A stretch of DNA of 64,000 nucleotides from Nostocoides_A vanveenii (GCF_039531165.1 NZ_BAAAPN010000047.1:1-64000), one strand, 5' to 3'. Positions 42,423 to 52,747 are shown, counted from the first letter of the stretch. Notes: generated by a model from the letters alone, not told the origin. Program-made: numbers and translations.

Positions 42423-44744
42423 TCAGCTCGGCCGCGTCTCGAGAGCCGTGGTCACCAGGTCGAGCAGGGCGATCGCGCCACCCTTGTCCAAGGGGTTGTT
42501 GCCGTTCCCGCACTTCGGGGACTGGATGCAACGCGGACAACCGGCCTCGCAGGGGCAGTCCCGCACCGCCGCCAGCGTGGCGCCGAGCCATTGGGTCAGG
42601 ATCTCATGCCCGCGCGCCGCGTATCCCGCGCCGCCGGGATAGCCGTCGTAGACCAGGATCGTCGGCAGTCCGGTCTGGGGATGCACCGCGGTCGAGACCC
42701 CGCCGATGTCCCACCGGTCGCAGGTCGCAAACAGTGGCAGCATCCCGATGGCCGCGTGTTCGGCGGCGTGCGCTGCGCCGGGCAGTGCGTCCTCGCCGAT
42801 ACCCGCGCGAGCCAGGGCGTCCGCCGCCATCGTCCACCAGACCCCCTGGGTCCGCAGCACACCGACGGGCAGGTCCAACGGATGCTCACCGAGCACCTCC
42901 CCGCCGGGCAGCCGCCGGACGAAGGAGACCACTTGCCGGCGCACGACGACCTCGCCGATGTGCACCTTCACCGGCCCGTAGGAACGCGTGGTAGTCGGCG
43001 TGCCCAACTCGAAGACGGACGTCGACCGCGCGAAGGTCGACCAACCGGGATCGCCGCGGACCACCGTTGCCGTGGCTGCCCCCAGGTCCAGTTCGGTGAC
43101 GACGAAAGTTGCCCCTTGATGCACGTGCACCGCCCCCGTATGCACCTGGTGTTGTGCCGAGCCCGCGTCGACGGTCCCGATCACGCGCCCGCTGGCGCCC
43201 TCGACGATCGCGACGACCTCGGCGCCGCTACGCAGCGATCCGATGTCATCGGGCCGGGAGTCCGAGGGCCAGAACCAACCGGTCGGGCGCCGCCGAAGCA
43301 CGCCCGCGGCCACCAGTTGGTCAAGCGTCGGCATCAGCGCCGGCCCGAAGTAGGCCTCGTCGGCTGCCGTGATCGGCCGCTCGTATGCCGCGGCCACCAG
43401 TTGCCGGGGCAGCAACCGTGGGTTGGTCGGAAAGATGATCGTGCGTTCGACCGGCGCATCGAAGATGACCTCCGGATGGTCAAGGACATAGGCGTCCAGG
43501 GGATCGTCCGCACCGACCAGCAGGGCCAGCGACGGCCCGCCACCACGGCCGGCCCGGCCGGCCTGCTGCCACAGGGAGGACAGGCGCCCGGGCCACCCGG
43601 CCATTAGGACGGCGTCGAGCCCGCTGACGTCGATCCCGAGTTCCAGGGCGTTCGTCGCCGCGATCCCGCGCAGCGATCCCGATCGCAACGCCCGCTCGAG
43701 CTCGCGTCGCTCCTCGGGCAGATAGCCCCCGCGATAGGCCGAGACCCGTTGGGCAAACCCCGCGTCCTCGAGCGCGCGATTGGCCGCACTGGCCACCGTC
43801 TCCACGCCGGCCCGAGAGCGCGCGAAGGCCAGTGTCTGGATCCCCGACCCGACCAACTCGCCGAGCAGGCGCGCGGTGACCGTCGAGACCGAGAGACGAC
43901 GCTCGCGACCCGAGCGATCGACATACGTCGGCGGTTCCCACAACGCAAAGGTCACCGGCCCCCGGGGCGAGCCGTCGGTGGAGATCTCCTTGACCGGCAG
44001 CCCGGTCAACTCACTCGCGTGGGCACCCGCCGAACTGACCGTCGCGGACGCCAGGACGAAGACCGGCTGCGCGCGATAGCGCTCCAGCACACGTCGAAGG
44101 CGCCGCAGCACAAGAGCGACATTGGATCCGAATATCCCCGAGTACGCATGGCACTCGTCGATGACGACGAAGCGCAAGGCTCGCAGGAAGGAGGCCCATT
44201 GCGCATGCCCGGGCAGCAAGGAGTGATGCAGCAGATCGGGGTTGCTCAACACCACATTGGCGTGGTCTCGAATCCATCGCCGCTCCTCGGTCACTGTGTC
44301 GCCGTCATAGACCGCGGCTCGCACGCCAGGCACGGCCAACCGGTCGATCGCGGCCGCCTGATCGGCGGCCAGCGCCTTGGTCGGCGCGAGATAGAGCATG
44401 GTGGCGCCCCGCCCGTTGGCTGCTCGGGTCCCTTCGATCACCGCCGTCAAGCCCGGCAGGACATACCCCAGGCTCTTTCCCGAGGCCGTCCCTGTCGCTA
44501 GGACCACGTGGCCCCCCGCGTGGGCGAGCGACGCGGCCGACGATTGGTGGCTCCACAGGCGCTCGATGCCGGCACCGCGCAGCGCCATGGCCAGCGCCGT
44601 GTCGACCCACTCGGGGATCTCCGCAGAATCGGCCGCCCGGGCCGGAAGAGTGCGGCAGTGCCGCAAAGACCCCATTGACGCATCGGCCGCGAGTGCCCCG
44701 ACCGCATCCTCGGGGCTGTAGTGGTCGTCTGGTGTCCTGGGCAT
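42423..44744 (-). CDS. DEAH-box helicase with DUF1998 zinc domain
   Basis: A 773-residue superfamily 2 helicase of the helicase/secretion-neighbourhood type (TIGR03817, Rv3649 type). Motifs: Walker A region LATGTASGKSLGYVLP, motif II DECH (FVVIDECHAYSG), motif III ASATVSS, motif VI QQAGRAGRGG. The C-terminal DUF1998-like region ends in a cysteine cluster (CPCEAGCPRCIQSPKCGNGN) that should bind zinc or Fe-S. Related proteins are the MrfA/YprA repair helicases. The start is the ATG of MPRTPDDHYSP; an ATG 33 bp earlier is also possible. Its link with the pilus genes is positional and unexplained. Confidence 0.92.
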   Translation of the reverse strand: MPRTPDDHYSPEDAVGALAADASMGSLRHCRTLPARAADSAEIPEWVDTALAMALRGAGIERLWSHQSSAASLAHAGGHVVLATGTASGKSLGYVLPGLTAVIEGTRAANGRGATMLYLAPTKALAADQAAAIDRLAVPGVRAAVYDGDTVTEERRWIRDHANVVLSNPDLLHHSLLPGHAQWASFLRALRFVVIDECHAYSGIFGSNVALVLRRLRRVLERYRAQPVFVLASATVSSAGAHASELTGLPVKEISTDGSPRGPVTFALWEPPTYVDRSGRERRLSVSTVTARLLGELVGSGIQTLAFARSRAGVETVASAANRALEDAGFAQRVSAYRGGYLPEERRELERALRSGSLRGIAATNALELGIDVSGLDAVLMAGWPGRLSSLWQQAGRAGRGGGPSLALLVGADDPLDAYVLDHPEVIFDAPVERTIIFPTNPRLLPRQLVAAAYERPITAADEAYFGPALMPTLDQLVAAGVLRRRPTGWFWPSDSRPDDIGSLRSGAEVVAIVEGASGRVIGTVDAGSAQHQVHTGAVHVHQGATFVVTELDLGAATATVVRGDPGWSTFARSTSVFELGTPTTTRSYGPVKVHIGEVVVRRQVVSFVRRLPGGEVLGEHPLDLPVGVLRTQGVWWTMAADALARAGIGEDALPGAAHAAEHAAIGMLPLFATCDRWDIGGVSTAVHPQTGLPTILVYDGYPGGAGYAARGHEILTQWLGATLAAVRDCPCEAGCPRCIQSPKCGNGNNPLDKGGAIALLDLVTTALETRPS

Positions 44745-44820
44745 CTGTGGTTTACCGTAAGCGCTGCTCCGGGGCATTTTGCTCCGCTTTCAACTTTCAC
44801 CGCAGGAGCGAACGGTTCAC

Positions 44821-45168
44821 ATGCTCGTCGTTACGACTGACCACCACGGGGACGTGGCCGTCGTTCGCGCCGAAGGCGAGGTCGATCTCCACACGGCTCA
44901 CCTCTTGCGTGATGCCCTCACCGCGGTCATCGCCCACGGGTCCGATCGTGTCATCGCCGATCTGACCGACGTCTCGTTCCTGGACTCGACCGGCCTGGGG
45001 GTGCTGGTCGGCCGGCTGCGCGAACTGCGCATCCGCAACGGCCACCTACGGGTCGCCGCAAGCGACCGCATCCTTCGCATGATCAAGGTCACAGGCGTCG
45101 ATCTGGTGCTCCCGGTGCACGAGGATGTCGCGGGCGCCCTGAGCGCGTTCGACGCCTCGCCGGCGTGA
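44821..45168 (+). CDS. STAS-domain anti-anti-sigma factor
   Basis: A 115-residue protein that is a single STAS domain. The phosphorylation motif is DVSFLDSTGLGVLVGR near residue 58, where the serine is the usual target of an RsbW-like kinase. When unphosphorylated, such proteins bind and neutralise anti-sigma factors. No partner kinase or sigma gene is in the window. It is divergent from the helicase and 125 bp before hppA. Confidence 0.9.
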   Translation: MLVVTTDHHGDVAVVRAEGEVDLHTAHLLRDALTAVIAHGSDRVIADLTDVSFLDSTGLGVLVGRLRELRIRNGHLRVAASDRILRMIKVTGVDLVLPVHEDVAGALSAFDASPA

Positions 45169-45293
45169 CGTGACACCGGGCACACGCGTTCTGGCGCGTG
45201 CGTAGACCGGTATAGCCTGACCTCAGTGTCCCCGGCGCTTCCACCTGCGGCCAGGGGACTTCTTGACGTAAAACCATCGAGGAGGATGGGCCC

Positions 45294-47720
45294 ATGACAG
45301 GCCTGGTATCGCTGCTGCCTGCAGCCGGATCGACTTTGGAGTTGAGCGGCAGCAATCGCACCCTGACCATCGCGGTTCTTGCCATCGCCCTGATTGCCCT
45401 GGTCATGGGCTGGGTCTTCCGCGGTCAGGTGCTCGCGTACAGCGCCGGCACCGAGAATATGCAGAGCATCGGCTCGGCCGTCGAAGAGGGCGCCAAGGCC
45501 TACCTCTCTCGGCAGTTCCGCACGCTCGCCATCTTTGTGGTGCTCGTCTTCGGTCTCCTCTTCCTGCTGCCGGGTGACACCGGCATCAAGATCGGCCGAT
45601 CGGCCTTCTTCGTCGTCGGCGCCCTGTTCTCTGCCGCCATCGGCTACCTCGGGATGAGTCTGGCGGTCAAGGCCAACGTCCGCGTCGCCGAGGCGGCCCG
45701 TGAGGGCAAGCGCGACGAAGGCATGAAGATCGCCTTCCGCACCGGTGGTGTCGTCGGTATGGCCACGGTGGGCCTCGGCCTGCTCGGTGCCTCTGTCGTC
45801 GTCCTGCTCTACCAGGGTGACGCCCCCAAGGTCCTCGAAGGCTTCGGCTTCGGCGCCGCGCTCCTCGCGATGTTCATGCGGGTCGGCGGCGGCATCTTCA
45901 CCAAGGCCGCCGACGTGGGCGCCGACCTGGTCGGCAAGGTCGAGGCCGGCATCCCCGAGGACGACCCCCGCAACGCGGCGACGATCGCCGACAACGTCGG
46001 CGACAATGTGGGCGACTGCGCCGGTATGGCTGCGGACCTCTTCGAGTCGTATGCCGTGATGCTCGTTGCGGCGCTCATCCTCGGCTCGGTCGCGTTCGGC
46101 TCCTACGGCCTGGTCTTCCCGCTGATCGTCCCCGCCATCGGCGCGATCACCGCCCTCCTCGGCGTCTTTATTACCAAGGCGCGCCCCGGCGAGAACGCCC
46201 TGAAGGCCATCAACCGTGGCTTCTACATCGCCGCCGCCATCTCTGCGGCGCTGTCGGCGGTCGCCGCCTTCCTCTACCTGCCGGACACCTACGCCAAGCT
46301 CGGCTCGACCAACGAAGAGGTCGCCGCGCTGACCGGCAATCCCCGCATGACGGCGATCCTCGCCGTGGTCATCGGCATCGCCCTGGCGGGTGTGATCCTC
46401 TGGCTGACCGGCTACTTCACCGGCACCGAGGACAAGCCGACCCGCGATGTGGCCCGCACCTCGCTCACCGGTCCGGCCACCGTTGTGCTCTCGGGTATCG
46501 GCGTCGGCCTGGAATCGGCCGTCTACACGGCCGCGATCATCGGTGGCGCGGTCTACCTCGCCTACCTCCTCGGCGGTGGCGCGGTGGCCCTCTCGCTCTT
46601 CCTCGTCGCCTTGGCCGGTTGCGGTCTGCTGACCACGGTCGGCGTCATCGTCGCCATGGACACCTTTGGGCCGGTCTCGGACAACGCCCAGGGCATCGCC
46701 GAGATGTCCGGTGACGTCGACGGCGACGGCGCCCAGATCCTCACCGAGCTCGACGCGGTGGGCAACACCACCAAGGCGATCACCAAGGGCATCGCGATCG
46801 CGACGGCCGTGCTCGCCGCGACGGCGCTCTTCGGCTCCTATACCGACGCCTGGCAGACCGCGGTCCGCGACATCAGCGACCCCGGCAACACCACGCAGGA
46901 AGAGGCCACCAAGTGGCTGGCCAACGCGAGTGCACTGGTCACCTCGCCCAACACTCTGGTCGGTCTGATCCTCGGTGCCGCCGTCGTCTTCCTCTTCTCC
47001 GGTCTGGCCATCAACGCCGTCACCCGGGCGGCCGGCGCCATCGTTTTCGAGGTTCGTCGCCAGTTCCGCGAGATCCCCGGGATCATGGAGGGCACGGCCA
47101 AGCCCGAATACGGCAAGGTCGTCGACATCTGCACCAAGGACTCGCTGCGTGAGCTGGCGACCCCGGGTCTGCTCGCCGCCTTGACCCCGATCGCCGTCGG
47201 GTTCGGTCTCGGCATCGGCGCCCTCGCGGGCTTCCTCGCCGGCGCCATCGGCACCGGCGCGCTCATGGCGGTCTTCCTCGCCAACTCCGGTGGCGCCTGG
47301 GACAACGCCAAGAAGCTCGTCGAGGACGGCCACCACGGCGGCAAGGGCACCGACGCTCACGCGGCCACGGTCATCGGCGACACCGTCGGCGACCCGTTCA
47401 AGGACACCGCCGGCCCGGCGATCAACCCGCTGATCAAGGTCATGAACCTCGTGTCGGTGCTCATCGCCCCGGCGATCGTCACCTTGTCCATCGGTGGCGG
47501 CGAGAACGCCGCGGTGCGTTACGGCATCGCCGCTACGGCCTTCCTGATCGTCGTTGCCGCGGTCGCCGTCTCCAAGCGGCGCGGCATCTCCATCACCGAC
47601 GGTGGCGATGGCGAGAACGCGCCGGCGCGGCACGTCGCTCCGGAGTTGGTGCAGGCACCCGGCCACGCCGGAATCAGCCCCGACGACGCCATCGCGAACG
47701 AGCCCGTCGAGCGCCACTAG
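45294..47720 (+). CDS. hppA: H+-translocating membrane pyrophosphatase
   Basis: An 808-residue, about 16-helix proton pump driven by pyrophosphate hydrolysis. The substrate loop is EDDPRNAATIADNVGDNVGD (shortened here), and the second acidic site is GDTVGDPFKDTAGPAINPL. The block GNTTKAITKG has lysine at the position that separates K+-independent from K+-dependent (Ala) pumps, so this is the K+-independent class. The tail beyond residue 770 is a soluble extension. The ATG follows GAGGAGG by about 9 bp. A perfect 19-bp hairpin ends the transcript. Confidence 0.96.
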   Translation: MTGLVSLLPAAGSTLELSGSNRTLTIAVLAIALIALVMGWVFRGQVLAYSAGTENMQSIGSAVEEGAKAYLSRQFRTLAIFVVLVFGLLFLLPGDTGIKIGRSAFFVVGALFSAAIGYLGMSLAVKANVRVAEAAREGKRDEGMKIAFRTGGVVGMATVGLGLLGASVVVLLYQGDAPKVLEGFGFGAALLAMFMRVGGGIFTKAADVGADLVGKVEAGIPEDDPRNAATIADNVGDNVGDCAGMAADLFESYAVMLVAALILGSVAFGSYGLVFPLIVPAIGAITALLGVFITKARPGENALKAINRGFYIAAAISAALSAVAAFLYLPDTYAKLGSTNEEVAALTGNPRMTAILAVVIGIALAGVILWLTGYFTGTEDKPTRDVARTSLTGPATVVLSGIGVGLESAVYTAAIIGGAVYLAYLLGGGAVALSLFLVALAGCGLLTTVGVIVAMDTFGPVSDNAQGIAEMSGDVDGDGAQILTELDAVGNTTKAITKGIAIATAVLAATALFGSYTDAWQTAVRDISDPGNTTQEEATKWLANASALVTSPNTLVGLILGAAVVFLFSGLAINAVTRAAGAIVFEVRRQFREIPGIMEGTAKPEYGKVVDICTKDSLRELATPGLLAALTPIAVGFGLGIGALAGFLAGAIGTGALMAVFLANSGGAWDNAKKLVEDGHHGGKGTDAHAATVIGDTVGDPFKDTAGPAINPLIKVMNLVSVLIAPAIVTLSIGGGENAAVRYGIAATAFLIVVAAVAVSKRRGISITDGGDGENAPARHVAPELVQAPGHAGISPDDAIANEPVERH

Positions 47721-47796
47721 GCCATCCCACGACGTTCTTCGCGCCGCCACAGTGCGAGGCACGCCCTGCGGTTAACGCCCCGATAACGATCCGCTC

Positions 47797-47839
47797 AGGC
47801 CCGGTGTGGGCTGCCCCAGAGGCAGCCCACACCGGGCCT
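47797..47839 (+). terminator. Perfect 19-bp hairpin after hppA
   Basis: AGGCCCGGTGTGGGCTGCC and its exact complement pair across a 5-nt loop, about 75 bp past the hppA stop. A short T-poor tail follows. It also separates hppA from the dehydrogenase gene. Confidence 0.85.
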
Positions 47840-47936
47840 AGCTTGTGCCGACATGTGCACAACCCTTCTCGAGGCTGACGCGTCTGGAGGGACAAGCAGT
47901 CCGACGAGCGGGCCGCATACGGGGAGGTATGCCGCA

Positions 47937-48941
47937 ATGAGCACGAAGGTCGTCATCATCAGCCGGGCCGGCGAGGCCAGCCTGCCAACGGCATCCGCCA
48001 AAGCGCTGCGCGTGCGGCACGAGGTCGTCTTCGCCAAGCGGCATACGGCCCCCTCCCACGAGGAGGCGATCGCCTTGCTGCGGGGCGCGCACGTGCTCGC
48101 CACCACGAATGTCACCCTGCCCGTCCTGGACGCTGAGTTCCTGGACGCGCTGCCGGATCTGCGCCACATCGTGCTCTATGCCACCGGCTACGAACACCTC
48201 GATCTTTCTGCCCTCGCGGCGCGGGGGATCGGCGTGACGACGCTGCCCGAATACGCCACCAACGCCGTCGCCGAGCACGCCCTGGGACTGATCTTCGCCA
48301 GCGCAACCCGCGTCCACCTCGCGAACGAGAAGGCGCGCGGGCGGGTCCGGGCAGATGTCTCCTTGCGCGGCGTCGAGATCACCTCGCGCACGCTCGCTGT
48401 CATCGGCGTGGGCCGGATCGGAACCCGGCTGGCCGGCCTCGCGCGTGGCCTCGGGATGCGCGTGGTGGGTGTCGACATCGACCCGTCCGCAGCGGCCGTC
48501 GCGCGCGCGGAGGGCATCGAGATGGCCGGCCTGCGCTCCGCCCTCGCCGAGGCCGACCTGGTTGCCGTATGCGCGTCCACTCGCCCGGGCGTGCCGCCCA
48601 TCCTCGGGGCGGAGGAGTTCGCGCTGCTCCACCCCGATGCCTTCGTCGTCAACGTCGGGCGCCCGGTCCTGGTCGACCAGAGCGCCGTGCGCGACGCCCT
48701 GCTCACGCATCGACTGCGCGGCTACGCCGTCGACGAGATCGCCTTCGACGCCGACGATCCGATCAATCGCCTGCTGTTGGCCGAGGGCCGCATCATCCAA
48801 ACCGCCCACAGCGCTTGGTGGCGCGACGAGGTGCTCGCCCGGGGCGCAATCATGTTCGCCACCGCTATCCAGGCCGCTGCGGACGGCGCGCCGGTGGATG
48901 TGGTGGCTGCCCGGGTTGAGCTCGCCGGTAGTGCAAGGTGA
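47937..48941 (+). CDS. D-2-hydroxyacid dehydrogenase
   Basis: A 334-residue NAD-dependent dehydrogenase of the formate/glycerate dehydrogenase family. The split catalytic domain surrounds a Rossmann fold with GVGRIGTRLAGLARGLGM near residue 155. The usual catalytic triad positions are altered: VNVGRPVLVD in place of the common NxxRG, VDEIAFDADDP for the glutamate region, and TAHSAWW for the histidine. The substrate may be a phosphoglycerate, glyoxylate or other 2-oxoacid. The ATG is within a longer frame and begins the similarity. The stop overlaps the next gene by 4 bp. Confidence 0.85.
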   Translation: MSTKVVIISRAGEASLPTASAKALRVRHEVVFAKRHTAPSHEEAIALLRGAHVLATTNVTLPVLDAEFLDALPDLRHIVLYATGYEHLDLSALAARGIGVTTLPEYATNAVAEHALGLIFASATRVHLANEKARGRVRADVSLRGVEITSRTLAVIGVGRIGTRLAGLARGLGMRVVGVDIDPSAAAVARAEGIEMAGLRSALAEADLVAVCASTRPGVPPILGAEEFALLHPDAFVVNVGRPVLVDQSAVRDALLTHRLRGYAVDEIAFDADDPINRLLLAEGRIIQTAHSAWWRDEVLARGAIMFATAIQAAADGAPVDVVAARVELAGSAR

Positions 48942-49780
48942 AGAGCGTGACCCCCTCTCTCACCAAAGCCCGATTCCGCCTGGTCGTCGCCCTGCTTGCC
49001 CTCTCGGTCCTCGTTCCTGCGGTGCTCGCGGCGGCCCAATACCCGCGCTATTGGGTGTGGATCGCGCCCGAACTGACGCCGATGACGTGGATCCAGACGG
49101 TCTTCCTCGTGCTCGCCGCCTCGGCATCGGCCCTCGCCGCCGTCGTCGGGCGGCTTCGGGGCTGGTCACGGGGCGCGCGCCTCGTGCACTGGCTGTTGGC
49201 GGCAGGAATGGTCTATCTCGCGCTCGATGACCGCTTCGCCGTCCACGAGCGGATCCGCGACCGCGTCCTCGCGCCACGCGACATCCGGATCCCGGGCCTG
49301 AGCTGGTTGGCGCCCGGGGACTTCCAGATGCTCTTTGTCGCGATCGCCGGGCTGGTCTTCCTGCCCTTCGTCCTGCGTGCGCTGCGCGCCGACAAGACCG
49401 CGCTGGTGCTGTTCTGCCTGGGGGCTCTCACCGCGGCCATCGCCATCGGCATGGACACCATCGACCCGGCGACCATGCCGATGACTGTCGAACGCCTGGA
49501 GCAGACGATCGAGGAGTGCCTCGAACTGGTCGCCGACGCGCTCTTCCTCGCCGCCTTAGGCGTGCGTGTGCTCGGGCTGATCGGCGAACTCGCCGATTCC
49601 GCTCCCGGCTCGGGGCCGACGCGCACCGTGGCTGAACCCACGCGCGCCTCGACGCCGGCATCGCCGACGAGCGGCCCGGGATCTCTCGACACACCGGCGT
49701 CTGCCCTCGACGCTGACCCGGCCGGCCCCTCGAGGAGTGCTGAGACGGCCGAGTCGCCGGACTTCGCCATCGCCCGCTGA
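48938..49780 (+). CDS. Multi-helix membrane protein of unknown function
   Basis: A 280-residue protein with about six helices: near 13-33, 48-68, 80-100, 130-148, 155-175 and 195-215. The residues after about 220 form a soluble Pro/Ser/Thr/Ala-rich tail. A conserved-looking loop DDRFAVHERIRDRVLAP lies between helices 3 and 4, and EECLELVADALFLAALG near the end. I do not recognise a named family. The GTG start overlaps the dehydrogenase stop by 4 bp, so the two are co-translated. Confidence 0.75.
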   Translation: MKSVTPSLTKARFRLVVALLALSVLVPAVLAAAQYPRYWVWIAPELTPMTWIQTVFLVLAASASALAAVVGRLRGWSRGARLVHWLLAAGMVYLALDDRFAVHERIRDRVLAPRDIRIPGLSWLAPGDFQMLFVAIAGLVFLPFVLRALRADKTALVLFCLGALTAAIAIGMDTIDPATMPMTVERLEQTIEECLELVADALFLAALGVRVLGLIGELADSAPGSGPTRTVAEPTRASTPASPTSGPGSLDTPASALDADPAGPSRSAETAESPDFAIAR

Positions 49781-49891
49781 GAGCGCGTCCGCCCGCTCCC
49801 GTCGTCGCGCCACGGCAGTCGGCGAGGCTCGTCACCCGGCCCCGGTCTAGGCGGATCCTCCTCGCGCGCCACGAGAGATAGCGTTTCGGCC

Positions 49892-51394
49892 ATGCCCCTG
49901 CTCCTAGATTCCGACGCCATCGCGCGCCTGCGTGCCGACCTGCGCGCCGCCCCCTATACGGCGGCTCGCTGCGACGAGGTCCTCGAGGCGGTGGCCGCCG
50001 GCGCGCTGGCCCGCGAGCAACGGTTGCCGGCCGAGCGGGCGACCCGTGCGCACGCCGATCCGGTCGCCGTCCTCATCCGGCTCTTCATCCTCGGTGACCC
50101 AGTCGATCTGCGCGACGCCGATCGCGCGCTACCATCGCTCGGCAGCGCCGGTGCCATCGCGCTCGGGCTGGCGCGGATCGCGGGCGACGCGTTGATCGCG
50201 ACATGCGATCTGCAGCCATACGGCGATGAGAACACCGACTGGTGGGTCGCCTCGGATCAGGGCGAGATCGCCACTCGCGCGCCGCTGCGGACCGATCACG
50301 TCCTCGGCGTCGGCGGCGCCTCAGCCACTCTCGCCGCCTGGACACCTCGACCCCGCGTGAGCCGCGCCCTGGACCTCGGCACCGGCTGCGGGGTCCAGGC
50401 CCTGCACCTGGCCGGGCACGCGGACCGGGTCGTCGCGACCGACCTCTCCACCCGGGCCTTGGCGTATGCCGCGTTCAATGCCGCGCTCAACGAGCAGGAG
50501 TGGGAACTGCGGACCGGGTCGATGCTCGAACCCGTTGCGGGAGAACGGTTCGGGCTGATCGTCAGCAACCCGCCCTTCGTGATCACCCCGCGCGATGCGC
50601 ACGTGCCGACCTACGAATACCGCGATGCGGGCGGCCACGGTGACGACACGGTCCAGGCGCTCGTTGCCGGCCTCGGTGAGCACCTCGAGCCCGGAGGCAT
50701 CGCCCAGATCCTCGCCAACTGGGAGGTCAGCGACAGCGGCGACTGGCGCAATAGGATCGGGGCCTGGGCTCAGGGCGCCGGGGTCGACGCCTGGGTGGTG
50801 CTGCGCGAGATCCAGGACCCCGGGCAGTATGCCGAGACCTGGGCGCGCGACGGCGGCCAGCAGAGCGGCACGGCCGACTACGCACGGATGTATGCCAGTT
50901 GGCTCGATGACTTCGCTAGCCGCTCGGTGAGCGGGGTCGCGTTCGGTGTGGTCACGCTGCACCGCCCCACGGTGGAGCGCGCGCCCTTCGTCGAACTCAC
51001 CGACGCGCGCGGCCCCGTGACGGGGCCGATGGGCCCGGTGATCGAGCGTGGCATTGCGGCTCGGTCGTGGCTGGCCGAGCACGACGATGATGCGGTCCTG
51101 GACGCCACGTGGACGGTCGCGCAGGATGTCACCGTCGAGCACCACTACCGGCCGGGTGAAGCCGAACCGCGCGTCATCGTGGCCCGGCAGGGCGGCGGCC
51201 TGCGCGTGACGGATCGCCTCGACACCGTCGGCGCGGCGCTGTTGTCCGTGTGCGACGGCGACCTGAGCGCCCGCGCCGCGCTGGTGGCGATCGCCGCCCT
51301 CCTGGACCTGGACGCGGACGAGGTGCGTGCCGAGCAGACGCCGCGACTGCGCGGCTGGATCGCCGACGGGCTGATCGTGGCCGCGACCGGCTGA
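49892..51394 (+). CDS. Class I SAM-dependent methyltransferase
   Basis: A 500-residue methyltransferase with an N-terminal winged-helix-like region (about 1-120). The SAM-binding motif is DLGTGCGVQALHLAGH near residue 165, and motif IV is VSNPPFVITP, the (N/D)PPF form of enzymes that methylate planar nitrogen in RNA, DNA or protein glutamine. The C-terminal 150 residues form a second domain (RPGEAEPRVIVARQGGGLRV) without a name I can give. Homologs sit near topA in other actinobacteria. The target is unknown. Confidence 0.85.
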   Translation: MPLLLDSDAIARLRADLRAAPYTAARCDEVLEAVAAGALAREQRLPAERATRAHADPVAVLIRLFILGDPVDLRDADRALPSLGSAGAIALGLARIAGDALIATCDLQPYGDENTDWWVASDQGEIATRAPLRTDHVLGVGGASATLAAWTPRPRVSRALDLGTGCGVQALHLAGHADRVVATDLSTRALAYAAFNAALNEQEWELRTGSMLEPVAGERFGLIVSNPPFVITPRDAHVPTYEYRDAGGHGDDTVQALVAGLGEHLEPGGIAQILANWEVSDSGDWRNRIGAWAQGAGVDAWVVLREIQDPGQYAETWARDGGQQSGTADYARMYASWLDDFASRSVSGVAFGVVTLHRPTVERAPFVELTDARGPVTGPMGPVIERGIAARSWLAEHDDDAVLDATWTVAQDVTVEHHYRPGEAEPRVIVARQGGGLRVTDRLDTVGAALLSVCDGDLSARAALVAIAALLDLDADEVRAEQTPRLRGWIADGLIVAATG

Positions 51395-51415
51395 GTCATC
51401 CGGTCCGCACGCACG

Positions 51416-52618
51416 TTACGGGGTCAACGGCGTTAGCGGGCAGTCGCCGAGCGAGGTCAAGACCTTGGTCACCCGGTCGAAGGTCGTCGGGTTGCCGGCC
51501 TTGGTCGCCGGCTCGATGACATGCCCGGCCAGGTTGACCTGCGTCGGCTGATAGGCGGCGCTGGAGGTGACCGTGCCGTCCGCGTCCCGGGTGATCGTCA
51601 CCTGCGCAAACATGCCCTCCTGGGTCTGCGGGAGCAGGCTTGCATCCACCTGCGGCGACTGGTTGGACAGGAAGTTCCCGAGCCCGTAGAAGACGTACTT
51701 GCCGTTGATCACCTGGCAGGGCTGAACCCGGTGGACGTGCGTCCCGAGAATCAAGTCGACCTCGGGGGAGTCCAACAACGCCTTGGCCAGTTCGCTCTGG
51801 TCGGGTGTGGGCTCGGCGACATACTCCTGGCCCCAGTGCAGGCTGACGACGACGATGTCGGCGCCGTCGGCGCGGGCCTGCTTGGCGTCGCGGATGATGC
51901 CCTCGGCCCCGGTCGCCGGCCACAGGGCGTCTGCCAGCCAGGGCGCTTCCGGAGGGACATCGGTGTTGGGTCCCCAGTTGTTGTAGATCGTGTAGGTGAA
52001 GCCGAGGTGGGCGACCTTGACGCCACCCACGTCATATCTCGCGACCTCAATCGGGTCTTTCGCGCTCGCCCCCGGCCCGGCATACCCCAAGCCGACGCTT
52101 GTGAAGACGCCGATGGTGTCCTTCAGGCCGGCAAGCCCCTGATCCCAGGTGTGGTTGGAGGCGAAGTCGCACCCCTTATAGCCCGCGGCCACGGCTCCGT
52201 CCGCAAGCTCGTGAGGGGTGTTGAAGACCAAGATGCCGGGCCGGGAGAGGTTGGTGTCCGTCGAGGTCAGCGGGGTCTCCAGATGACACAAGGAGAGATC
52301 GGCCCCCTTGATCAGCGGCGCCACCTTGGCGAACATCGGGCTGAAGTCGTAGTGGCCGGGGCGGCCGGCATACGCCTCGGCGCTGCGGCGGACGGCGACA
52401 TGCGTCAACAGGTCGCCGCTCGCCCCGATCGTGATTGAGACGGGCTCCGGTGTGCTCGGTGTGGGTGTGTCGGACGGTCCGTCGCTCCCCATTCCCGAGG
52501 ACGTATGCCGTGTGCGCGCCCCCGCGGTGCCGCCACTGCCGCTGCCCCCACCGGTGCAGGCCGCCAGGCCGACCGCCAGCGCGGCAGCCGCGAGCGCCGA
52601 TCGATGAATGACCCCCAT
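51416..52618 (-). CDS. CapA-family lipoprotein
   Basis: A 400-residue exported lipoprotein with lipobox GLAAC near residue 21. After a Gly/Ser/Thr linker it has the CapA or PGA_cap metallophosphatase-like domain: GASGDLLTHVAV, LCHLETPLT, ASNHTWDQG, SLHWGQEY and GTHVHRVQP supply the metal-binding Asp, Asn and His positions. CapA was named for poly-gamma-glutamate capsule synthesis in Bacillus; no other cap genes are here, so a wall- or phosphate-related role is equally likely. It converges on the methyltransferase gene. Confidence 0.88.
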   Translation of the reverse strand: MGVIHRSALAAAALAVGLAACTGGGSGSGGTAGARTRHTSSGMGSDGPSDTPTPSTPEPVSITIGASGDLLTHVAVRRSAEAYAGRPGHYDFSPMFAKVAPLIKGADLSLCHLETPLTSTDTNLSRPGILVFNTPHELADGAVAAGYKGCDFASNHTWDQGLAGLKDTIGVFTSVGLGYAGPGASAKDPIEVARYDVGGVKVAHLGFTYTIYNNWGPNTDVPPEAPWLADALWPATGAEGIIRDAKQARADGADIVVVSLHWGQEYVAEPTPDQSELAKALLDSPEVDLILGTHVHRVQPCQVINGKYVFYGLGNFLSNQSPQVDASLLPQTQEGMFAQVTITRDADGTVTSSAAYQPTQVNLAGHVIEPATKAGNPTTFDRVTKVLTSLGDCPLTPLTP

Positions 52619-52747
52619 GGGGGCGATGGTAGGCCTGCCCGGCCGGGCCGCCGGGGAGGCGCTCCGGCCAGCGGCCCGGGGTGGTCTGCCTCACTCGAAG
52701 AGAGGCCGGTCCGGCACGCGTGATACGTCAGGAGCCGGGGCGCTCGA

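Noticed and set aside
44898..47762. Open frame of 954 codons antisense to hppA
   Set aside because: The sense strand encodes an unmistakable pyrophosphatase with G/C-rich third positions; the antisense frame is open only because of that bias and has repetitive, charged composition with no family resemblance.
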